Source of the DNA: Pleurostoma richardsiae
Taxonomy: Eukaryota > Ascomycota > Sordariomycetes > Calosphaeriales > Pleurostomataceae
Direction of reading: 5' to 3'
Assembly (NCBI GenBank): GCA_030052745.1
Contig: JANBVO010000006.1
Location: 1-64,000, forward strand
Length of the DNA stretch: 64,000 bases
The position numbers and the translations under genes were made by a program. Shown in pieces: positions 35,651 through 46,541 of this stretch. A model generated the notes under the pieces. The model was not told the origin of the DNA and made no database searches. It worked only from the letters and a program-made list of their open reading frames with translations. Numbering within the stretch: the stretch's first letter is position 1; each line of letters opens with the position of its first letter.

Positions 35651-36749
35651 AATGGATATAGCCGTGAGGGATACGTCGCTTCTCCTGCGTTGGTTCGGTA
35701 TATTTGGCTCCGTGACATGGTTATATACGGGATACTCTACATAGACGACGCTGGTACTCGAAAGCTGGAGGCTGAACGATCACGTATATTTGTTCGGGGC
35801 GTCATGAATGCAATAGAACTCGAGGTATACCCTGCCATATCAAAGGCATCGACGTGCTGGTGTGCTTCTTTATTGTGTCCTCTTTTGCCTCCTATGGTGG
35901 AGAGAAACGCAGGCCTCTGCTGCCTTTCTGGATATGACAAACATCAGGAAAGGTCAGTGGAACATTTTGTCTCCAATTTCGTACTGACACCTTGCTTCTC
36001 TTAACATAATGCAACGTTGCTCAACGTTACAGGCGGTAGGAAAGCTCATGCACAACGAAGCAGCTTGCGCACTGACGGCTAGGTTTACCTTGCAGTCAGG
36101 ATGATGTTCGTATATTTCATCAAACTAACACTATAGGCTCTACAGAGTACAGTAGCATTTTACATAGGGAGGAAGAAGGGCTGAACACCCAGTCATCACG
36201 AACGGAACAAGACGTTGGGTCCCACGACCAGAGAATAGCAAGTGGATGCGGGACAGACCAGACTCCAAGCACTCCCAGAAGTCGACTAGGAGTCCGGCCA
36301 GGTTGAGCCCAAGGCTCCAGGGCAACGAGCATGATGACCCAGCCAAGGACCGTCGACAATGCTGAAGATTCCTGCTCACGCACGCTTAGCGAGATCTGAT
36401 CCCAAAGAGAGTAGGAAAACGCCGGGTATCTCATTATACGAAGTGGCCGCCGTCCCGTTGCAGCCTCTATCCTCGTCAAAGGAAGCGTGTGACGGCTATG
36501 TAACCTCTCTTCTAACGCGATGGGCGTGCTAGATACTCAGGCCAGAGCGTCAAAGTCTTGCGCGTAATGAAACAAGCATGGTTAGCCTCCGTATGACATG
36601 TGGCAGGTGCTTTTACCGTGTGAGAAGAGCAAAAATAGACCACCCAGGTAACGCCCATAACCCCATTCCATGCCAAATCTCTTTCCGGCACGCCTGCCGG
36701 AGGGAAGCCGGAGGGGAAGGAAAAGAAACCCTAGAGAAGCGAGCAACGC
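35651..36749. other. convergent intergenic region
   Basis: 1.1 kb between the convergent carrier and SPF30 genes, AT-richer than coding DNA. The short open frames on either strand have no recognisable content. Nothing further was seen. Confidence 0.5.
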
Positions 36750-37810
36750 TTAGTCAAGTTCTTCATTTGGTTGGTAGATATGGCGACTTCGCGTGGGATC
36801 CTTCCGCATGGGATGACCCGAGCCTGTGAAGCCAACTAAAGGAGCGATTAGCAAGGTTCGCAGCTCTCAGGGGTTACGGCGTAGCCAGAGAGCACATACC
36901 TCGTCCATGAACACCCTCCGGCGTGCGGAACATGCTGTCCTTCTTGTGAGACTTGGCGAACTTGGACTTCTGGTTGAACTCTTGCCACTTATTCTTGCCC
37001 GCCTCCAGCTCCTTGTTGGCCTTGATCTTCTTGACCTTGCGCGGTGCGTCAGCCTGATCCGCCGTCGCTTCTGGCTTGGGATACACGCTGGCGGCCGCCG
37101 TCATCACAATACCGTTGCTTGGCGTCCCGCCCGGCGACACCGTCGAGGAGCCCGCCTGCGTCGACAGGCTGCTGCTGCCTGAGGCATACGGGGAGGGGCT
37201 GCCGCTGCTGGCCGCTGCTGGGCCGCTGTCGGGGGCCTTGCGCTTCTGCGCGATGGACTTGATGTCCCTGGAGCGCAAGGTCTCAACGGTGTCGTAGCTC
37301 TTGAACTTGACGGTATAGATGGGATCGGTCGACGAGCCCGTCACGGATGTGATACGCGCCGGGTAGAAGCCCTTATCTCCCGAAACCCACTTAGCAAGCA
37401 CTGTATCGTTGACCTGGTAGGAGACGGGGGTGGACTCTAGGTGCTGCTGATGCTGCTGCTCTTTCTCCTTCTCCTCCTGCGCAGCCTTCTTGAAGGCAGG
37501 GTGGTTCTCGCGCGACCACTTCTCCGGCACTGGGGAGGGTGACGCCTGCTTCGGCGGTGGTGGCTGTGCCGCTCGCTTGGGCTTGATGTCGGCGATGGTC
37601 TCGTCGATCAGTTTGATGGCGTCTGTCAGTTCGTCCTTGAGGGCGAGGAGCTCGGCGTTGTTGGGGTCATCCTTGAGCGACACGAGAACAAGGTCCAGCT
37701 ATTAGGGGAATTAGCTGAGCGAAGCCGGAGGGCGGATGGAGGGGCTCAGAACGTACCTGTTCCTGATACTGCTTCTTGTCTTCTTCGAAGGCTGCCAGTT
37801 GGGCATTCAT
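36750..37810 (-). CDS. SPF30: Tudor-domain splicing factor SPF30 / SMNDC1 homologue
   Basis: Three exons, 37757-37810, 36900-37698 and 36750-36835, join in phase to 312 residues. The N-terminal helix (AAFEEDKKQYQEQLDLVLVS) leads to a Tudor domain near residues 113-170 (NDTVLAKWVSGDKGFYPARI, YTVKFKSYDTVETL), which in the family binds symmetric dimethylarginine on Sm proteins. The C-terminus has the SPF30 hallmark KNKWQEFNQKSK...KKDSMFRTPEGVHGRVG, after a basic nuclear-localisation-like cluster (KVKKIKANKE). SPF30 is needed to form the mature spliceosome in humans and in fission yeast associates with splicing factors. The last exon is 86 nt and completes the motif, supporting the splice choice. 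A disordered Ser/Ala/Gly linker separates the two conserved parts. Confidence 0.93.
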
Positions 37811-38398
37811 CTTGAGATCACGATGACGTTAACTCACTACTGTCAAAGATAGAATGGCACTCTATGGACAGAGCGTGTCGTCGAGGAAGAGACGGATTTC
37901 GTTAGTTATCATTGGAGGTGGCTGAAATGACAGGGGGGAGGGAGTAGGTAGAGATGGAACGTTGTCGGGTCTGTCACACGGTACCGGATTTACCTTTTGC
38001 CGATCTCAAGTGGTGATCTAGGTAGGTAGGTTGGTAGGTAACCTTTCTCAATCTACTAAACTAGAAGCCCCAGGACCTCCTTCAGGATACTGTATCAACG
38101 TCAAGACACAAGTGAATTAGCAGTGAAATAAGTTACCTGACTGTATGCATATTCCATATAGGTGACGATCGCAATTAATTACTCTCTTTTCTCGTTGACT
38201 GTAATGTTTCGTCTTTGTTTGAAGCAGCACCTCCGCAGGAACAAGATGTCGCTCTGATAGTCCTCTCCTCAATTGTTCTCCTAGCTCCTATACTCAACCC
38301 TACAGAAGCAGTAGTCACCTCTACCATCTCTAGACGCGTCCTACCCATCGTCCTACCTCATCCAAATCTGGCCATCAAGCTCGTACACAGTCCAAGTC
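37811..38398. other. intergenic region
   Basis: 588 nt between the SPF30 start and the end of the NLR-like gene. A GGTAGGTAGGTTGGTAGGTA ladder lies at 38021-38040. The base composition falls to AT-rich here and stays low through the next gene. Confidence 0.5.
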
Positions 38399-41300
38399 TT
38401 AGTCATCCTCTTCCTTGCTCTCGGCGCCTATCCCTGCGTCTTCTAGAATAATACCAATCTCTTTGAGATCTCTGAGTTGCTCAGATGGCATACGCCAGGA
38501 ATTGAGGCGCTCAAGGACATTGTCCATCTTCTCCATCCAAGGTCCTTCAATAAATTCGAACAATGTGCCAGTAAAGTTGACGTAGTCCTCTTGAAACCCC
38601 TCTAGAAGCTCCTCCAACAAGTTGATGAGATGCCGCTCTTCTTCCTGGATTTCTAGAACATCGTCTATGTCCTGATTGTGGCGACGGGAGAACTTATACG
38701 TCTGCGAAGGAAGAGTCCAATGACAACAAGTGTGCCGGAGCCCGAGACTCGAGAATGTGAGGTAGCGGATGATTGGTGCCGCCACTTTGATTAGGTTGCC
38801 TAGATAAACTAGGTGGTACCTCAATACCGTGATATAGTGGAATAGAACACACGCCGGGGGGAATGGCCAACTGCGTCCCTCTTGCAGGTGACACATGAAT
38901 TGCTTGATAGGTAGGCAGCCTCCGGATGAACTGCAACGACACATGCAACCGTCGCGGTCTTGAGATGTGAGTATCTTGACAATTAGATCGAGTGCATCTC
39001 TACTAAATGGTGGCCTTGCCGTGGAATTCGTCATCCAGTCCCACACATTGAGCGTCTCGCCTACCAGTGGTGCAAGATAGTGGGTCACAGAATGAGAACA
39101 GGGCAAAACTGTCTCGCGGCACCATCGCCTGGTGGTAAGGTCTGCACCCTTGTTGACCAGCCAAGAGCAATATTCAAGAGGTTGAGTTGCTTCGCAGAAC
39201 GCTATTATCCTCACGGATTGCCCTATTAGCGGAGAATGTCCGTCGATGTCTTTGATATCGATATCTTTGAATCCCAGTGAATAGCAAATCTCGGCGTCTC
39301 GAACGTCTCGAATAGAGTGATATATCCCGGACCCGGTGCGAAGCTTGGGAACTGAGGCCGGACAATATTTAGACAAGGTTTCCCAGACTAGGTCTGTTGG
39401 GTCGAGAAGTTCACCAGACTGGATATTGATGCTTTCTAACTCGGCTGGTTGCAGTACCTGACGTGCTATATCTTGCAATCGTCGTGCTATTCCTGCCATG
39501 GATGAAAACAGGACTTTTGCGGCCTTGTAGGAAAATGAAGTTTCTCCGATAGATATACGTGAGATGATTTTGTGCAAATCTATAGCGCATCCAGCATCCA
39601 AAAACATAGAGACTGTGGTGGAGCAGTGGCAAGCAGTGCATTCAGTCCATCGATCCTTTGCGGTGCATATTAGCTCACTGCTAACCAAGGAGTGTGCTAC
39701 TGGCGACAAAGACCAATGATCTGGTGTATCGAGTAGCGGTACAAGGTTATTTGCTCGTCCGTTTGATATGTCGGGATGTGTCACGTCTGGTTGAAGGAGA
39801 GATTTGCATCGGGCCAGGTCTAAGATCCGGAGACCTTGTGGCCAGTTGTGAGCCAAGTGAAGGGCTGTTTGGCCCAAGTCATCTCTCTCAGACAGTAATG
39901 AGCAACTATGCTCACTTTCAACCAACTTCTGGCATCGAGAGGTAGACTTCTGCAGAACGGCAATGCTAAGCGGTCCGCAGCCAAGGGCTAGTTTATACAA
40001 AGTTTAGCCATCATCATCAAGCAGCTGAATATGAGCATACCTTCAGCTATGTCAGGTCTCTCCTGTATACTCTCCAAGAACCTCATCCTTTCAGTCGGTG
40101 TCGAGAACAAGACGTTCCCGCCGAAGAATGGAATCTCGTCGGACACTTCATCCATTAGGTCATAGAGTGCAATGAGCCGTTGCGCACCCCCTCGCGTATT
40201 TATATCATGAAGTCTAAATTCGGGTCCCATTGAGAGCTCCACTGCACATAAAGAGGTCCTACTCGATAGTGTTAGCTTATTTGCTTACTTGCTTTCCAAG
40301 CGTGATCCAATACTTACTCCCCCGATATATCCGTCGTCATAAATTTCGCCCCGAGGTTCCTAAGATCTAGAAGCACTTCTCGAAGTGCAGCAGCTGAGGT
40401 GTCGTTGTCAACAGCGTAGCCCCATTCCTACCAAAAAAGAAAAATTAAAGCTTAGTCCAGGTGCCAGAGCAGGAATCAAAAAGAGAATGCAAGGGTTCGC
40501 CATTTTATACACACCCTTATTAGATAAAACACAACATTATTCCCAAATGTATCAACATCATGGGGTGAGGCCCGTCTATCGATATACGGTCGCCGAAGAA
40601 ACTGCCACTTTTCCCTGATCTCTATAGTTAGGTCGCTGAACGTCCTACGGGGGTCCATAATATGGATGTAATTGTTGAGATGGCGGAAAATAGGATGAGT
40701 TCGCCTATCAACCACATGCGTGGCTACCAAGACTCCAGGAAGGGCAAAGCCCCCAGCGCCTGAGGTGGTTGTCATGCTTATAGTAAGGGCTCGTGAGAAT
40801 ATCGATGCCAACCTGAGAAAAGTAACGCCTATGGTTCGGCTTTGCTCTCCCGGGTTATAGGCGTGGAACTTGCAACCGGGATAGTGTCTGAGAACGTTCA
40901 CTCTTTGACTGAGCAGATCAAGCGACCCCCATCGCGTGTGTCTCTGCGTTCTGATTGTCCTCGGTAACTGGAGACCGTTGGCACGGCATGAACAATACCA
41001 GAAGTCGTCGGAGTCTGGTAGCCTTTCGCTAATTACGTCCTTTCTTCTCTTCGGACGAATTGTAATCTTGGACCCTTTAGACCAAAGTGCCAAATCTGTG
41101 CCAGCGGCTTCGGAAATTCTATTGCTGACATCTCGAAGGAGGCCAGGTTTTCCGGCGAGGCGGACCACAGTTGCCGTCTCCCGTGGTGTGCTGTCTGGCG
41201 GTAAATTCTGCGAGCATCAAGTTAGCGAGCCGCAGATGAGAGAGAATGGATGATTCTGACTAGGCGTTCCATGTGTTCCACAAGAGGTGCAAGAGCACGC

Positions 41301-42258
41301 TGTACGACATGCTCTGTCGCGGTTTGGAGGGCTTGGATCTGTGACGAGTCCAAGCGTGGGACCCATGGTTCAGGTCCGCATATCTTCTCTTCGACGCGCA
41401 TGAGCTTGTCTTGAATGATAGGCAAGTCAACGGCCAACCGGTCGTGAATTTGAGTACTGCACGCTGAGGTAGCTGATGCTGTTTGCTGAACCTCGACTAT
41501 ACGCTCGTTGACGTTCTCTAGCGCTACTGTAGTGGATGCTAGAGAGTCTTTGATATGGAAGAGGATGGGCTCTGAGTCCTGTATAATTCCTTCAATTCTC
41601 TGTAGCGATGAGTTTACTTGATCGCCGACCATAGCGGTCTTTACCAGGTCATCCGCCGCCGCCTGCTTCAACTCGAGAACTGCCCGGTGGCTCTCATATG
41701 TCTTGTCCCTGGTTTCGGTTGCTATCGTCTCTACGGTCTCCAGCTTATGTGTGAGAACGGTTGTCGTATCCCTTGGTCATACAAGTTAGTTGGTCAACTA
41801 ACCCACGGATAGAAACATACTCACAGTCCTAGTACTTGAAGAGCTATTCCTAGCGAAGAGTTGAGCATATCGAGCCTCGTTTCTAGTAGTAGGAGCGTGT
41901 CACGGCGGAAGGGATATAGCATCTTGGTCTTTGTTGCCCGAACGACCTCCCGATAATTGTCCCCGGATCCGACGGCGACGTCCAACTCATCGACAAACGA
42001 CTGAAGCTCCCGAGCCCTAGTCAAGCAAGCGTCAACGGCATTATTTGCGGCTGCTGCCGCTGCCGGGTCGCTGGACGGGAGTTTTGGAATGGTTGACTGG
42101 ATGACACTGACTGCTGCTCGGAGTGTATCGCAGCGCTGTGTGGCAGTGGTGATGTCGGCGTCGCGCGACTTTATGGCATTGAGGTAGGTAGATATTCTAT
42201 CATAGAGGTCGAGGCTGAGAGAGATAAAGCCGGCGACAGAGCCGGCTGGATCAGCCAT
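38399..42258 (-). CDS. STAND-type (Helo-like) N-terminal domain protein with coiled coil and degenerate ankyrin tail
   Basis: Six exons (41825-42258, 41261-41771, 40515-41207, 40318-40427, 40041-40258, 38399-39987) join in phase to 1184 residues. The first 145 residues (MADPAGSVAGFISLSLDLYD, then RISTYLNAI and LQSFVDELD) look like the helical N-terminal domain of fungal STAND/NLR-like proteins (Helo-like / Fungal_N type). A coiled-coil-like region follows (about 150-310; KLETVETIATETRDKTYES). The centre contains WYCSCRANGLQLPRTIR and NVLRHYPGCKFHAY. The last half has scattered ankyrin-like pieces (DDLGQTALHLAHNWPQ, DIKDIDGHSPLIGQS) and an acidic end. I see no P-loop or NB-ARC/NACHT motif. Codon use is AT-richer than in neighbours. 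A role in allorecognition or immunity is inferred only from the N-domain. Confidence 0.82.
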
Positions 42259-43006
42259 GATTACCACCTGGAGGGCAAAGCGGATGGAACTGGGGGGGAA
42301 CACTGGAAGCTGGCCTGGCAAGGCTGGGAGCGGAACACTGGGGCATTTATTGCTGCAGAACGCGAAGTTCGAGGGTCTTCACGTGAGCACTGGTGCAGTT
42401 TCATCGAAATCTTGACATCTGCCTTGGGCAGAGTCCTGTTGGTCCATCTGTCTGCCTTGGGCTGGCTCCTACTATTGGATACGTGCACATCACTGGGCAG
42501 CAACGCATCATGACGGAGCAAGTGGTGGGTTTGCCAAAAGGGCACACGTCGACTTGTGGGCCCTCAATTTTTTCATATTGGCCAGTTTATTGTCTTTGAG
42601 ATATACATGTACAGACAGTTCTGCAGAAGCTCCTAAACACACCCCATTCTATGTTGGTCGTGCCCAGACCTCATGGCACTCCGGTGCCCAAGTTCCTATC
42701 CGCGACCTTTCAGGTCCATAACGCCAGACCTTCAGCACCAACCTCGTTGATGTCGTGACATGAAGCAGGAAGTAACCTGTGTCTATCCCTATCGCAGGCT
42801 GTGCACCCTGCTCGTCGCCCTCTGCCCTATCCAGATCAAGGCTACTAGTGTAGCATCGTACACTGCCCCCGACCATATCCTTGTGTCGAATTTCCCCATG
42901 GACTCCGCCGAAACGGCTTCGGGATCATTCGTTGACCCTTGCTTTGATCGTCCGATAATCTCTCCATATATTCATACGGTATCAAGTCTTCCTCCGTAAT
43001 GGACTC
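42259..43006. other. intergenic region
   Basis: 748 nt upstream of the NLR-like gene and downstream of the TCO89-like gene. It is mixed in composition and no coding signal was accepted. Confidence 0.5.
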
Positions 43007-44863
43007 CTAGTCCTGGCTGGCGCTCAGATCAAGATTCTTCTCCCAAAGAGCCCTGAGCAAGGCAAGTGTGCCGTCGTCATCCTCGCCGTTGACAAGAGAG
43101 GACCCGCTCAGCCCATCATGCATACGGTTGCTCTCCTCTTCTGGCTCGAAGCTGGACGATGCGCCGTTAGCCCTCAGGGTGGAAAACGCTCGCTTCGGCG
43201 TGACCGGCTGCCTGGTGGGACCATGGCCCCCGCTCGTAGCCGGCCTGTCGCGACTGTGGTAACTCTGGCTGAGGCCATACTGACCACCCCCGCTCAAAAC
43301 AGAAGTCCGCTTCGAGTGGCCTCCTCCCCCAGTTGTTGTTGCCCCTGACTTCGGAATGCGCACACCCTTGTCCGCCCCAGGAAGCTGGGACAGGCGGGCC
43401 AGACTTCTCGCCACAGGGTTCTGATAACGCCTCACAATTAGGTATTCTAGCCCCGTCCTCTCCAGTAGTTTGCCCACGCGAGGATCCCGATCGTCAAAGC
43501 CCGCACCTCCAACCAAAGGTCCTGCAGCACTGGCGGCCGCGGCAGCAAGCCTGACCATGCCATGACTATTGTGATTCTGTTCCATTGCGGAGCTAGCACG
43601 CTGAAGGTTGAGCTTCTGTTGGGTCCGGCTCTTCTCGGCGGGAGGAGCTGCATTGCCAGGTCTTCTCTTGCGCGCGGAGGACGCGAGGGCACTACCCTCG
43701 ACACCTCTGTATCCCTCCTCGTCAGCAGGTGAAGGCCGGTCTTCGCCACGCGGCAAGAGCCCCGTTTGCGTTGGGGTCGACTGCTCTGTTCCGGCGGACT
43801 GCGCGATGCTCCCCACAGACCGGTGCCGGCGCGCTACATCCTCAGTTGTGCCAGTACTGGGCCTTGAGGATCCACCCGATGTGTAGAAGGATCCGCCACC
43901 GCCGGAATCCTGGCTGGCATTCGTTATAAACCGCGAGGTCACTTCCGTCTGGCCATTGCTGCCCAACACGTGCTGCACCGCCGTGCTCGGAGTGCCGGAG
44001 AGGGTGGACGTCGACTCGTGGCTCATGTTCGAGTCCGGCGACCGATGCCGCTGGGGTGCCTGTGGGGTCACCGAAGCCGTCTCGGCGGACATCTTAGGCG
44101 GAGCACTTTGGGATGGTGCGCGTTGCAGAAGCCGCGAGGTTAGGTATTCTTTATGTTGCAGAATCTCCCTGTCAGGGCTGTCCTCCTGAGTGACACCTTC
44201 GCTGATTGTCTCGCTCCGTGCCGCCGGGTTATCTGCGCTGGTGCCGTGCGCCTTCGCGGATGCGCTGCTATTCACGGAGGTGCGTCGGGACAGGTATGGA
44301 GAAGCCGAAGTGCTGGCATCTATCCATTCATCTTCTTGACCGTCGTCGCCAAGATTGAAGTGAACTTGCCCCTTGGCAGGCTTTACCTTGTTCGCTTCGG
44401 AATGAGAAGGTGAGTCGTGGAGCTGGCTAGACGACTTATTCTTCTTGGCAACGTCAGCATGCGACCGGTTGCGCTTGAGGCTAGACTGGGACGTGTTCTT
44501 CTTGATGTTGGTGTAGGAGGAGTCGCGCGACAAGCGCACGTCCGAAACAGCTCGACGATGGCCGATCGCCGTAGTGAGGCCTGCTCGATCAGGCGAGGGT
44601 GACGCTTGTCGACGATTTAACTTGGACGTCGAAGCAGCACCGTGCTTATGGAGCGCCTTCGATGATGGAACTCGGGCATGCAAGCGGCTGCCGCCGACGA
44701 CATGTTTTTGAGCCTTTGAGCGGTGCTGCTGGGGTTGGGTGTACGGATGCTGATGCTGTGCCTGATCGGCGCCCTGGGAGTCGCTGTCGTGCTGGCCTGT
44801 CGCAGGTCGTTTTGATTGGCTGGCGATCGAGGTATCGCTCTCTCTATTGTCTTTGGCCATCAT
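43007..44863 (-). CDS. disordered protein, possible TORC1 subunit TCO89 homologue
   Basis: A single exon encodes 618 residues, starting at tandem ATGs (44863 and 44860). Almost the whole protein is low complexity (Ser, Gln, Pro, basic). Conserved-looking islands are RRAVSDVRLSRDSSYTNIKK, SSLKRNRSHADVAKKNKSS, the short segment VHFNLGDDGQEDEWIDAS with SPYLSRR, LQHKEYLTSRLLQR, FITNASQDSGGG and the last segment LALLRALWEKNLDLSASQD. The VHFNLG...DEWIDAS and TSRFI segments remind me of the fungal TCO89 family, the TORC1 subunit that links the complex to the vacuole and nutrient signals. This is recognition from memory, not a search, and could be wrong. The gene is divergent from the coiled-coil gene across 1.7 kb. 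Confidence 0.7.
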   Translation of the reverse strand: MMAKDNRESDTSIASQSKRPATGQHDSDSQGADQAQHQHPYTQPQQHRSKAQKHVVGGSRLHARVPSSKALHKHGAASTSKLNRRQASPSPDRAGLTTAIGHRRAVSDVRLSRDSSYTNIKKNTSQSSLKRNRSHADVAKKNKSSSQLHDSPSHSEANKVKPAKGQVHFNLGDDGQEDEWIDASTSASPYLSRRTSVNSSASAKAHGTSADNPAARSETISEGVTQEDSPDREILQHKEYLTSRLLQRAPSQSAPPKMSAETASVTPQAPQRHRSPDSNMSHESTSTLSGTPSTAVQHVLGSNGQTEVTSRFITNASQDSGGGGSFYTSGGSSRPSTGTTEDVARRHRSVGSIAQSAGTEQSTPTQTGLLPRGEDRPSPADEEGYRGVEGSALASSARKRRPGNAAPPAEKSRTQQKLNLQRASSAMEQNHNSHGMVRLAAAAASAAGPLVGGAGFDDRDPRVGKLLERTGLEYLIVRRYQNPVARSLARLSQLPGADKGVRIPKSGATTTGGGGHSKRTSVLSGGGQYGLSQSYHSRDRPATSGGHGPTRQPVTPKRAFSTLRANGASSSFEPEEESNRMHDGLSGSSLVNGEDDDGTLALLRALWEKNLDLSASQD

Positions 44864-46541
44864 TTATTGTTCCCTCGGGTCCCCCTACGAAGGACAGGGG
44901 CCGTCCTGCGTGGTCAGACGGTGTCTCTCGTGTCTCCTATCAGATCCTCCCGCTTCTGGTTCCCTGGGCTTCCCTTCCGAGCCGGGCGGATGTGCCCGAG
45001 GTTGGGGGTTGGGAAAGCCGGCAAAGGACGGTGTGGCTCGTGGCTCGTTTTACGACAAGAGATTGGGTAAGGAGAACGCCGATGTGCCGGCCGAAACCTG
45101 CTTTTGCCCTGGTGACTGGCAGGCAGGCAGGCGGTCCAGGGTTTGATGAGGGGTAGACAGAAAAGCAGCTCGGCCGTGGGGGAGGCTGGAGCGTGCGATG
45201 GAAGGATGAGGAAGTTGGCTGATTGACGTGCTCGTCCGCAATGCGACGGGGAGATATCGGAAGGGCGAGGCGAGTTTGATATTGACCGGCGCAGGCGTTT
45301 AACTCGAACAATCGGACGAAGAACTGGTTGGTCGAAGGACGAAGGAATAATCACGGTGACTGGCGAGTCTGGCGTGTTCAGCACACCGTTGTTTCTTTGT
45401 CTGCACCTTGACCAACCACGAGCAGTCGGATTCCAATGGCTATTCTCAGTGGTCGAAGTTTATTATCCTGTGCCTCACCTTCCGATGACCGTTAGTCACG
45501 TCACAAGGGAGCGCTCCAGGAAGCACCGAGCACCGAGCACCCGGTGGGGTCTCCGGACAGACGTGGCCCGTGCACTCGTGGCTCTCGCGGTCCAGACTTC
45601 GCGAGACAATGCCCGTGCATCACCGGCATCAACGCTGGCGAGAATTCCTTCTGGAGGGCTCACTCTGCATGAACGATGAGCCTCGGGGTGTCAGATGCGA
45701 TTCTCCAGGTGCAGGTAGGCCCACCTCAAAGCTCGCGCTGAGGGCGGTTTCTTTTAATTAGTCGAGGCGCTCAATCATTCTTGTTTCGCTCTCTTCATCT
45801 GCCTCGCGCCAGGTCCCCCGCATGGCCGACGAGGGTGCTTGAGATCGGAGGGAGACGTCCCCTCTACCACCTCGGGGCGTGTTTTTCTTAGAGCGGTATA
45901 CGGTATCATAGTCAAAGGTTCATTTGTAGAATTCCGGTACCCGACACAACTCTAGGATGTTTCTGAGTGGGACTGGTCTATGCGCAAGGTACTAGGTATG
46001 GACGTTGCTTGATGGTTATTCCTGGTCAACAGTGAACAACCCCTAATTGTATCTCGCTGAGGCGACTGAGGCTTGTGGACAGCCCATTTCATAGATGCTA
46101 TGACGGATTCACAGCCACACACCCAGCCACACACGCATATGATGGAGGAAGAAGGCGCGATGCATCGAGAGCAGGACGTCTTGCCCCTGAGCCTCAAGAG
46201 CCAAAGTACCAAGGTAGGCAAGAACCGGCAGCATCGAATTCTGCCACACAACTTCATGCCTCGTTGCCGACTTCCCTTCCGAGTCTCCCTCCTCCACCGC
46301 TCTTCCTCTTTCGACTTCTCGCTCTTCCGAGATATCGCACACCACACGGGCAGCTACTCGTACCTGCGGCTGCTCCTCTCTACAGTTCCTCTTCCACATC
46401 TATCTTCATCATTGCCCAGCCAGATTTGCGGGTCATCAGCCTACAAGGCGCCGTACCTGTCCTTCGTTGCTTGACCTGCATTCTAACCCTGCTCACAACA
46501 GCCGAGCACATCTAAATTCCCTCTGTCAAGGAGTGGACGCG
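44864..46541. other. divergent promoter region
   Basis: 1.7 kb between two divergent genes. Long pyrimidine-rich stretches occur at 46260-46420, just upstream of the coiled-coil gene. The frame of that gene stays open to an upstream ATG at 46467, an alternative start adding 25 residues. No other gene was seen. Confidence 0.5.

Noticed and set aside
33188-36749. AT-rich intergenic segments considered as decayed repeats or RIP-mutated elements
   Set aside because: No repeat ends, no coding traces and no paired copies in the window; they look like ordinary flanks.
44940-45311. Minus-strand open frames upstream of the TCO89-like gene
   Set aside because: Located in its 5' leader, overlapping in several frames, with no motif.
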